11,397 nucleotides of DNA, from assembly GCA_030830185.1 (NCBI GenBank), contig JAURNN010000083.1, positions 1 through 11,397 on the forward strand, read 5' to 3'. The notes below the pieces were generated by a model. It saw only the letters and a list, made by a program, of their open reading frames with translations, had not been told where the DNA came from and ran no database searches. Of the stretch, positions 6,333 through 11,397 are shown one piece after another; positions within the stretch are counted from its first letter, which is position 1; each line of letters begins with the position of its first letter. The stretch is from Bacillota bacterium. GTDB lineage: Bacteria; Bacillota_I; Bacilli_A; Acholeplasmatales; Acholeplasmataceae. A program made the position numbers and the translations under genes.

Positions 6333-7226
6333 CTATATATCCTCTTTCTTTATGTCATTTTTTATTTCTTTTTTCTTTGTATCAAAAGCATTTGAAGCAT
6401 AAGCTAAACTAAATCCTAATCCTAAAACTATCACAAAAACGACATAATTAACTAAGGATTCATCCCCTGAAAAATTTGGTAGTATTTGAAAGACAGATCC
6501 TACAAGTAATCCTACTATGGTTGCATAGGTCACATGATACGCATGTTTAAGTAAAAAACTTATGAGTTTTGCTGCAAAAACAAGTCCTAATGCCATTCCA
6601 AAAAATAAAACAATCAAAATAGGGATATTAAATTCTTCTAGTGCATAGGTAAATGTTGGATACATTCCAATAGCAAGTTGAACCATCGATCCACTGACAC
6701 CTGGAATAATGGCTGTTGCTGATGCGATCAATCCTGTTAAGAAAATGAGAAAACTATTTCCAAGTGTTAATATTCTAATAGGTTCAGCACTTGTATCTTC
6801 ACCTGTAAATACATTAAGTAATATCAAAAATCCAGCACTTAATACGAATGGAAGAATGAGTTTCCATTGGAAAATATTTGTTTTTCCTTGTTCTTGTATT
6901 TTATTAATAATGAGTGGCATACTTCCAATAATAAGCCCAATAAAAAAGAGCTTCATTTCGTTAGGGAAATTCTCAAGTAAATCATTCATCGGTCCAGCAA
7001 GTGTAAATAACGCAATGAAATTCCCACCATATATCAATACAACAAATAATCCTGCAGCAATGAATCCTTTTTTCAAACTCACAATGGTATCGACTGCTTC
7101 AATAAGCTTGTCATAAAACTTCAATAAAACAGCAACCGTCCCTGATGATACACCAGGAATGATCGCTGCAATTCCCATAAGGAATCCTTGAAATATAGTT
7201 TTTAAGTATGTAAGTATATTTTTCAT
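6333..7226 (-). CDS. DUF368 family membrane protein (PopT-type polyprenyl-phosphate transporter)
   Basis: This 297-residue polytopic protein has the two related re-entrant signatures of DUF368: GIAAIIPGVSSGTVAVL (18-34) and ASATAIIPGVSGSMVQLAIG (168-187). Some DUF368 members (PopT) have been shown to return undecaprenyl phosphate across the membrane for reuse in envelope polymer synthesis; whether all members do so is not known. The charged C-terminal tail, rich in Lys, Glu and Asp, is cytosolic. The start ATG overlaps the upstream gene's TGA as ATGA with no clear Shine-Dalgarno, implying translational coupling. Its neighbours are a small putative cytochrome and an aquaporin. If the organism proves to be a wall-less Mollicute, the lipid carrier would need another use, such as glycan or glycolipid export. 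Confidence 0.9.
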   Translation of the reverse strand: MKNILTYLKTIFQGFLMGIAAIIPGVSSGTVAVLLKFYDKLIEAVDTIVSLKKGFIAAGLFVVLIYGGNFIALFTLAGPMNDLLENFPNEMKLFFIGLIIGSMPLIINKIQEQGKTNIFQWKLILPFVLSAGFLILLNVFTGEDTSAEPIRILTLGNSFLIFLTGLIASATAIIPGVSGSMVQLAIGMYPTFTYALEEFNIPILIVLFFGMALGLVFAAKLISFLLKHAYHVTYATIVGLLVGSVFQILPNFSGDESLVNYVVFVIVLGLGFSLAYASNAFDTKKKEIKNDIKKEDI

Positions 7227-7585
7227 GTTAGATGTTTGAATTCAATATTATATGAACAATAATTAAAACAAAATTTTTCTGGTCCCATCACGCGGTGAGC
7301 CTTATACATCAAAGGTTTCTTTTTTATCGCATAAAGTGCGCCAAATAATCCAGTTGAAAGTAATGCGAGTAATGTAATCGCACCGGTAGGTCTTAATTGA
7401 CCTTGAGAAACAGAATAACCCATATGAATAAAAGCTGCAAGCGTTGCAAGCATTCCAAATATACGGTGTTGTTTAGCGATCGCATTAATCACTGGAGACT
7501 TCACGTATTTTTTAAAACCATTTAAAGATGCTAGTAAAAAAAATAGAACAATCAGTGAACCTGTAATAGAATATATCGTAATCAT
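7223..7585 (-). CDS. Small His-rich membrane protein, putative b-type cytochrome; probable frameshift near the C-terminus
   Basis: As written the protein has 120 residues. I do not recognise a named family. Helices lie at about 3-20, 41-60 and 67-86. Two related blocks are visible: His40-Arg41-x-x-Gly44 with His54, and His97-Arg98-x-x-Gly101. The current C-terminus after Pro102 is polar and non-helical. Skipping one base near the A5 run at 7274-7278 (coding strand) yields GPENFVLIIVHIILNSNI ending at TAA 7228-7230. That tail is hydrophobic and places a His exactly 14 residues after His97, the same spacing as His40 to His54. This supports an ancestral four-helix, four-His, perhaps di-haem protein with a one-base insertion or a sequencing error. 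The start at 7585 is favoured over the upstream ATG (7639) by AAGGAG (7591-7596) and a promoter lying inside the longer form. It is the first gene of the DUF368-aquaporin operon. Confidence 0.7.
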   Translation of the reverse strand: MITIYSITGSLIVLFFLLASLNGFKKYVKSPVINAIAKQHRIFGMLATLAAFIHMGYSVSQGQLRPTGAITLLALLSTGLFGALYAIKKKPLMYKAHRVMGPEKFCFNYCSYNIEFKHLT

Positions 7586-7607
7586 CGCATTCTCCTTTTC
7601 ATTCACT

Positions 7608-7616
7608 ATTATACCA
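7608..7616 (-). promoter_or_regulatory. Extended -10 promoter of the His-rich/DUF368/aquaporin operon
   Basis: The minus strand reads TGGTATAAT, a perfect extended -10 (TGn plus TATAAT). The -35 region is poor, as is common with extended -10 promoters. Transcription would begin near 7601, giving a leader of about 15 nt that contains AAGGAG before the ATG at 7585. Confidence 0.6.
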
Positions 7617-7672
7617 TTAGAGTCCGGTTTGAAAGCCATGGTTTTACTTAAATATGTAATGATATAAAACTT

Positions 7673-7686
7673 TGAAAACGTTTTTA
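7673..7686. promoter_or_regulatory. Possible CcpA cre site
   Basis: TGAAAACGTTTTTA matches the cre consensus TGWAANCGNTNWCA at all but one defined position (T for C). It is centred about 52 bp upstream of the predicted riboswitch transcript start, a position typical of CcpA activation, and lies between two divergent promoters. AT-rich sequence makes single near-matches easy to find. Confidence 0.3.
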
Positions 7687-7697
7687 TTTCTTTTTGC

Positions 7698-7725
7698 TTG
7701 ATATAATCTCATAATCTTTTATAAT
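7698..7725 (+). promoter_or_regulatory. Sigma-A promoter of the lysine riboswitch/ABC operon
   Basis: TTGATA (7698-7703, five of six consensus bases), a 16-bp spacer and a perfect TATAAT (7720-7725) predict a start near 7732, just before the riboswitch aptamer. It is the best promoter match in the window. Confidence 0.8.
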
Positions 7726-7740
7726 AACAACATACAATTT

Positions 7741-7946
7741 AAGAGCATTAGAGGCTGCGGTGTAAATGAGTACAATCTAGAGAAGGCATTCTTAGAAAGA
7801 TTGGAAAGGTAATCATCGCCGAATAATTCAAGTAGGCATATTTGAATTATGGGACTGTAAGAAATACTTACAGTACTCCTACATTTGTAGAGGCGCTAAT
7901 CAATTTAACCCATTGATCGTTAGGTGTCCTCTTGGATGCTTTTTTT
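7741..7946 (+). promoter_or_regulatory. Lysine riboswitch (L box) with transcription-attenuation platform
   Basis: The roughly 240-nt leader carries the L-box core: AGAGG-C-TGCG (7752-7759), GAGTA (7768-7772), GGAAAGG (7803-7809) and ATCGCCGAA (7815-7823). The five helices fit: P1 ATTAG/CTAAT (7747-7751 with 7896-7900), P2 CAATCT/AGATTG (7773-7778 with 7798-7803), P3 ATAATTCAA/TTGAATTAT (7823-7831 with 7842-7850), P4 CTGTAAG/CTTACAG (7855-7861 with 7867-7873) and P5 CTAC/GTAG (7879-7882 with 7887-7890). Without lysine, the 3' arm of P1 (7890-7904) can pair with 7912-7931 as an antiterminator that ties up the 5' arm of the terminator. With lysine, P1 forms and the terminator at 7922-7946 folds. 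This is an off switch. It controls the ABC importer that follows and indicates lysine as the substrate. I did not find the usual L2-L3 kissing complementarity. Confidence 0.88.
7922..7946 (+). terminator. Riboswitch-controlled intrinsic terminator
   Basis: AGGTGTCC (7922-7929) pairs with GGATGCTT (7934-7941), with three G-U pairs and loop TCTT, and the T-run 7940-7946 forms its base and U-tract. Its 5' arm also pairs with the riboswitch P1 3' arm region, as expected for a terminator/antiterminator switch. Confidence 0.75.
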
Positions 7947-7977
7947 GTTAAAAAAACAAAGAAAAGAGGAAGAGAGT

Positions 7978-8808
7978 ATGAGAAAAATATTTTTACTCAT
8001 CGTTTTATTTACTGCTGTGATAACTGTCAGTGCATGTAGTACAGAAGGTGGTTTTGATTTAACCACTGAAACAGAAATCGTTGTAGGATTAGAAGCAGCA
8101 TATGCTCCCTTTAACTGGGCAACGCCTACAGAAAATAGTTTTACAGTTCCAATTGCAAACCAAACTGGATTTTATGCAGATGGGTTTGATGTTGTCATGG
8201 CACAAGAAATTGCAGATGCGCTTGGGTTAACGCTTGTAATACGTGCAATCGAATGGGACGGATTAATCCCAGCTTTACTAGCTGGAGAAATTGATTTAAT
8301 TGTTGCTGGGATGTCACCAACATCAGAGCGTGCTCAAACGGTTGCATTTAGTGATCCATATTTCCAAAGTGAACAAGTCATGGTTGTTCGTAATGATGGT
8401 AATTATGCAGATGCAACATCTTTAGAAGATTTTACTGGTGCACGAGTGGTCGCACAACTTGGTACATTACAAGACGATCTTATTGATCAAATTACAGGTG
8501 TGAATCATCAAGCAGCACTCAATGATTATGCTTCTTTAGTGACAGCATTACTAAACAATGCAAGTGATGCATTTGTTGCTGAATTACCTGTAGCAATGGG
8601 TATTGTTGCTGCCAATCCAAGTTTAAGTTACATCACATTTACTGATGGTAATGGCTTTACTGTAACACCTGAAGATGTGACTGTCTCTGTTGCATTACGT
8701 CAAGAAGATACCGCATTATTATCAGCGATTAATGATGCATTAAACGCAATTTCAACAGAAACAAGAAATGGCTATATGGAAGCTGCATTATCTCGTCAAC
8801 CTCAATAA
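7978..8808 (+). CDS. Polar amino acid ABC transporter binding lipoprotein (probably lysine)
   Basis: The 276-residue product is a family 3 extracellular solute-binding protein. A signal peptide, MRKIFLLIVL onward, ends in a lipobox VSAC, making Cys20 the lipid-anchored residue. The mature domain shows VGLEAAYAPFNW (36-47), GFYADGFDVVMAQEIADALG (64-83), WDGLIPALLAGEIDLIVAGM (93-112), PTSERAQTVAFSDPYF (114-129) and a second lobe. Arg118 corresponds to the Arg that binds the ligand alpha-carboxylate in HisJ/LAO-type proteins. The ORF could open at an upstream ATG/GTG within the riboswitch terminator, but ATG 7978 is preceded by AGAGGA at 7965-7970 and begins the signal peptide, so I use it. It is the first gene after the lysine riboswitch; lysine specificity is inferred from that control and not from pocket residues. 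The stop and the permease start share one base (TAATG). Confidence 0.93.
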   Translation: MRKIFLLIVLFTAVITVSACSTEGGFDLTTETEIVVGLEAAYAPFNWATPTENSFTVPIANQTGFYADGFDVVMAQEIADALGLTLVIRAIEWDGLIPALLAGEIDLIVAGMSPTSERAQTVAFSDPYFQSEQVMVVRNDGNYADATSLEDFTGARVVAQLGTLQDDLIDQITGVNHQAALNDYASLVTALLNNASDAFVAELPVAMGIVAANPSLSYITFTDGNGFTVTPEDVTVSVALRQEDTALLSAINDALNAISTETRNGYMEAALSRQPQ

Positions 8809-9551
8809 TGATTGTTGCTTCTTTACCACCTAGAGATGCCTTTTTTGAAACTGTTTGGTATTTAATTTCAACCTATCAACAATTCTTTTTTACAGGTATT
8901 TTCTATACGATTATGTTGTCAGTCATTGGAACAGTAGGCGGTTTTATCATCGCCTTCTTTTTCACGATTGTACGAACTACTAAAATTGATAGGTTAAGAC
9001 AACCTAAAGTCTCCATTTTCTTAACAGTTGTTTCTCAAAAATTGATTAATTTATACATCACTGTTTTTAGAGGCACACCTATGATGGTTCAAGCAATGAT
9101 CTTTTATTACGGTCTATCTAGACTTCAAATCAGTTTTTGGACACCACTGGTTGCTGGCTTTGTTGTTGTCACTTTAAATACAACTGCCTATATTACTGAG
9201 GTATTAAGAAGCGGTATTAATGGTGTTGATCATGGTCAACTTGAAGCCTCAAGATCGTTAGGTTTTTCTCACTCACAATCGATGAAACTGATTGTGTTAC
9301 CTCAAGCCATTAGACAATCTTTACCAGCGATCGGTAATGAGTTCATCATTAATTTAAAAGATACGTCTGTTTTATCTGTGATTGGTGTAACAGAATTATT
9401 TAGAGCAACCCAACTTGCAACTTCTCCTAACTATAGAACAACTGAAGGATTTTTTATTGCAGCGATTTTATATTTAAGTATGACACTTATTGCATCACTA
9501 CTTGTGAATAGGTTTGAAAAAACATCTCGCAAAAAGGAGGCAATGGTATGA
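8808..9551 (+). CDS. Polar amino acid ABC transporter permease
   Basis: This is a 247-residue HisM/GlnP-type inner-membrane permease with about five helices. YITVFRGTPMMVQAMIFYYG (83-102) is the family's conserved stretch. The cytoplasmic EAA coupling loop, EASRSLGFSHSQSMKLIVLP (146-165), contacts the ATPase. A single permease gene implies a homodimer. The start codon overlaps the upstream stop by one base without its own clear Shine-Dalgarno, so translation is coupled to the lipoprotein gene. Its 3' end contains AAAAAGGAGG (9531-9540), which serves the ATPase gene. The 10-residue N-terminal segment before the first helix is polar. Confidence 0.93.
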   Translation: MIVASLPPRDAFFETVWYLISTYQQFFFTGIFYTIMLSVIGTVGGFIIAFFFTIVRTTKIDRLRQPKVSIFLTVVSQKLINLYITVFRGTPMMVQAMIFYYGLSRLQISFWTPLVAGFVVVTLNTTAYITEVLRSGINGVDHGQLEASRSLGFSHSQSMKLIVLPQAIRQSLPAIGNEFIINLKDTSVLSVIGVTELFRATQLATSPNYRTTEGFFIAAILYLSMTLIASLLVNRFEKTSRKKEAMV

Positions 9552-10288
9552 GTGATATTTTGTTAAAAGTTGAAGACTTAGTAAAATCCTTTGGAGAAAA
9601 TATTGTTTTAAATCGCGTTTCTTTAGATATAATCAAAGGTGAAGTTGTTTCTATTATTGGTGCCTCTGGTTCTGGAAAAACTACATTATTAAGATGTTTA
9701 AATTTATTAGAACAACCCAATAGCGGCTCTATTTTATATCATGATCAAAATTTAATGGATCCAACCATTGATATCAATAAACATAGAATGAATATGGGGA
9801 TGGTCTTTCAAAGTTTTAATTTATTCAATCATTTAAATGTTTTAGATAATTTAATTTTAGCGCCAAAAAAATTACTACAGAAAAGTCATGAGGAAACGAC
9901 GATAGAGGCTTTAGAAAAATTAACACTTGTTGGACTTGAAAGTTTTGCCTATCAATCTGTTCAAACATTATCAGGTGGTCAAAAACAACGTGTTGCAATC
10001 GCAAGAGCCCTCATGATGCATCCAGATATCATGCTTTTTGATGAACCCACGAGTGCACTTGATCCAGAAATGGTAGGAGACGTTTTAAAAGTCATTAAAG
10101 ATGTTGCGAAAACAGGGATGACCATGGTGATTGTGACCCATGAAATGGCGTTTGCTAAAGAAATTTCAGATCGTGTTGTGTACATGGATCAAGGTGAAAT
10201 TATTGAGATTCAACCTAATAATCAATTTTTTATTTCTCCAGAAAAAGAGAGAACAAAAGCATTTTTATCTCGTTTTATGAATATTTAA
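9548..10288 (+). CDS. Polar amino acid ABC transporter ATP-binding protein
   Basis: The 246-residue ATPase carries all the motifs of a functional GlnQ/HisP-type subunit: Walker A GASGSGKT (38-45), Q-loop Gln88 in VFQSFNLFNHL, signature LSGGQKQR (141-148), Walker B IMLFDE (161-166), D-loop SALD, and switch His198 in VTHEM. It energises import with the lipoprotein and permease encoded just upstream. The start ATG overlaps the permease TGA (ATGA), and AAGGAGG ends 7 nt upstream; an ATG at 9543 is in the permease frame and too close to the site. The transcript ends at the 10290-10318 hairpin. Polar amino acid family assignment is firm; lysine specificity rests on the riboswitch. Confidence 0.95.
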   Translation: MSDILLKVEDLVKSFGENIVLNRVSLDIIKGEVVSIIGASGSGKTTLLRCLNLLEQPNSGSILYHDQNLMDPTIDINKHRMNMGMVFQSFNLFNHLNVLDNLILAPKKLLQKSHEETTIEALEKLTLVGLESFAYQSVQTLSGGQKQRVAIARALMMHPDIMLFDEPTSALDPEMVGDVLKVIKDVAKTGMTMVIVTHEMAFAKEISDRVVYMDQGEIIEIQPNNQFFISPEKERTKAFLSRFMNI

Positions 10289-10289
10289 T

Positions 10290-10318
10290 AAAAATAGCCA
10301 ATTAAATTGGCTATTTTT
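10290..10318. terminator. Bidirectional intrinsic terminator between the ABC operon and the HAAS-DUF4097 gene
   Basis: A 13-bp perfect inverted repeat, AAAAATAGCCAAT (10290-10302) and ATTGGCTATTTTT (10306-10318) with loop TAA, has A on one side and T on the other, so it works on both strands. The HAAS-DUF4097 stop (10317-10319) is inside it; the ATPase stop (10286-10288) is 1 nt outside. Confidence 0.9.
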
Positions 10319-11252
10319 ATTTGATGATGATTTTTCCTGTAATACTTCTTTTATGATCAATATGAATTGTTTTTGTTTTGTCTTTGTTTTCAAAAGTGAT
10401 ATTCCCAGAAACTGTATTGAGTGATGTGTGATCAGGATAGACTTCAAGACACGTAATATGACCGCTTACTGTATTCACTTTAAGTTGTTGTGGCATTGTT
10501 TGTGTAAGATCAATATGCGCAGATACCGTTGAAATGCTTAAAGTTTCATTGGTGTCATTTTCTTGAATTGTTAGTTTCCCAGAAACAGTTTTTGCATTTA
10601 ATACATCAGAAAAGTTTTTTTGAATCCAAGTTTTCGCATTGACACCATCAAACTTTATTTCTAAGAACTCATTTTCAGCAAGTTTTGTTAATCCATTCAC
10701 ACTATATGCTTTTAACTGATTACCGGTGATATTTAAAATAGAAAGTTCACCGTTAATACTACCCACTGCTACTTGGTTTAAACGAACTTGTTTAGGAACA
10801 TAAATATAGAAAGACACTTTATTTCTTTCTTTTTTTAATCCGTAATATTTCTTTTTGTTTTTAATAATGAGTGTTTGATTGACAACATCAATTACTATTT
10901 GGTTTTTATCTAATATGCCATCATATGTTAATTTAAAATAGTTTTCTTGATGTATTAATAATTTAATATCTTCGTTTACTAAATCAATATCAATATCTTT
11001 AATTTCATCTATATTAAATGTATGAACTTCTTCACCAATATCTTCAACATGTTTAGATTGATGGTCTGATTTGATTTCTAATACGATTTGTTTTACTGTT
11101 CCAAACGTATCTTCAATGGTATCTTCACTTAAGCCTTGTCGTATCGCTTGAGAAATCATTTCTTCATAATCTTTTAAGATATCATCAACTTCTCTTGATG
11201 CGAAACCTGATAGTAATAATTCATTTTTTAATGCGTTTAAGAATGTTTTCAT
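10317..11252 (-). CDS. HAAS (DUF1700-like) plus DUF4097 beta-helix protein
   Basis: The 311-residue protein has an N-terminal HAAS/DUF1700-like helical domain (1-62: FLNALKNELL, ILKDYEEMIS, IEDTFGTVKQIVLEI) followed by a DUF4097 domain (about 78-311). The latter shows repeating strand-turn units of roughly 20 residues: GSINGEL (164-170), YSVNGL (183-188), KTVSGKL (221-227), STVSAHI (241-247), NTVSGHI (260-266), NTVSGNI (279-285) and RSITGKI (302-308), typical of a stacked beta-helix. I see no signal peptide or transmembrane helix, which many relatives have between these domains. The role is not established; such genes commonly sit with PadR regulators and are tied to envelope-stress type responses. 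AAAGGAG lies upstream inside the overlapping padR end, so the pair is co-translated. It ends in the terminator shared with the ABC operon. Confidence 0.85.
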   Translation of the reverse strand: MKTFLNALKNELLLSGFASREVDDILKDYEEMISQAIRQGLSEDTIEDTFGTVKQIVLEIKSDHQSKHVEDIGEEVHTFNIDEIKDIDIDLVNEDIKLLIHQENYFKLTYDGILDKNQIVIDVVNQTLIIKNKKKYYGLKKERNKVSFYIYVPKQVRLNQVAVGSINGELSILNITGNQLKAYSVNGLTKLAENEFLEIKFDGVNAKTWIQKNFSDVLNAKTVSGKLTIQENDTNETLSISTVSAHIDLTQTMPQQLKVNTVSGHITCLEVYPDHTSLNTVSGNITFENKDKTKTIHIDHKRSITGKIIIK

Positions 11253-11397
11253 AGTCTAACTCCTTTAAGTTTAATATATGATAGACGCCGCCGATAAATT
11301 GATCCCACGTTTGTCTTAACTCAATAAGATAATCTAGCCCCTTATGACTAATTTGATACATTTTTCTTGGTGCACCTTCGTTAGAAGGAACTAAATA
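11221..11397 (-). CDS. PadR-family transcriptional regulator, partial (5' end beyond right edge)
   Basis: The last 58 codons are visible. They read YLVPSNEGAPRKMYQISHKG, then LDYLIELRQTWDQFIGGVYH, matching the wing of the PadR winged helix (E-G-x-P-R-K-x-Y-x-I-T-x-x-G) and the following dimerisation helix with its Trp. PadR proteins are small dimeric repressors, often of the genes next to them. The stop TGA (11221-11223) lies 32 nt inside the HAAS-DUF4097 gene, so the two are coupled and the regulator probably controls this operon, including itself. DNA-recognition helices and the promoter are outside the window. Confidence 0.88.
   Translation of the reverse strand, partial: YLVPSNEGAPRKMYQISHKGLDYLIELRQTWDQFIGGVYHILNLKELDYENILKRIKK

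Noticed and set aside
6709..7116. Plus-strand open frame of 135 codons inside the DUF368 gene
   Set aside because: It is antisense to a clear DUF368 domain; its composition is that of a mirror frame.
7586..7639. N-terminal extension of the His-rich membrane protein
   Set aside because: It contains the extended -10 promoter; the start at 7585 has AAGGAG directly upstream.
7741..7946. T-box leader for the ABC operon
   Set aside because: No T-box bulge sequence (AGGGTGGNACCGCG-like) is present, while the L-box core elements and five helices fit in order.
7924..7977. N-terminal extension of the binding lipoprotein
   Set aside because: It would begin inside the riboswitch terminator and spoil the signal peptide; ATG 7978 fits both.

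Overview
The window is AT-rich bacterial DNA with compact operons, strong Shine-Dalgarno sites and U-tract terminators. It looks like a low-GC Gram-positive-related genome (Bacilli or a Mollicute relative). TGA acts as a stop in several tight ATGA junctions and TGG encodes Trp, so the code is standard; this excludes Mycoplasma- and Spiroplasma-like genomes but allows Acholeplasma or Izemoplasma relatives. The taxonomic placement is my inference. No rRNA, tRNA, CRISPR or insertion sequence was seen.

Region 1 (1-4226, minus strand) is a membrane electron-transfer operon read cydA, cydB, an RnfD-RnfG fusion, then an RnfE-like gene running off the left edge. The genes overlap or lie within 2 nt. 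CydA keeps its haem ligands but has almost no Q-loop, and Gln stands where E. coli has the quinol-site Glu257. The fusion joins an RnfD/NqrB-type membrane domain to an extracytosolic RnfG-type FMN domain with a covalent-flavin motif. The RnfE-like protein lacks both cysteines that bind the intramembrane [2Fe-2S] cluster in Rnf/Nqr. Together they suggest an unusual oxygen-reducing chain in which a flavinylated Rnf-like module, rather than a quinol pool, may feed a bd-type oxidase. This is the most interesting part of the window.

Region 2 (4313-5665, plus strand) is a single MATE-family efflux gene diverging from the cyd operon and ending at a terminator shared with the convergent operon.

Region 3 (5679-7616, minus strand) is a three-gene operon: a small His-rich membrane protein resembling a four-helix b-type cytochrome that seems frameshifted near its end, a DUF368 protein (polyprenyl-phosphate transporter family), and an aquaporin-family channel lacking the selectivity-filter arginine. 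An extended -10 promoter precedes it.

Region 4 (7673-10318, plus strand) is a lysine-riboswitch-controlled polar amino acid ABC importer. A good sigma-A promoter is followed by an L-box aptamer, an antiterminator/terminator platform, and genes for a binding lipoprotein, permease and ATPase. The riboswitch points to lysine as substrate. A possible cre site sits upstream.

Region 5 (10317-11397, minus strand) holds the end of a PadR-type regulator overlapping a HAAS (DUF1700-like) plus DUF4097 protein, a common envelope-stress type pair. It converges on the ABC operon at a second shared terminator.
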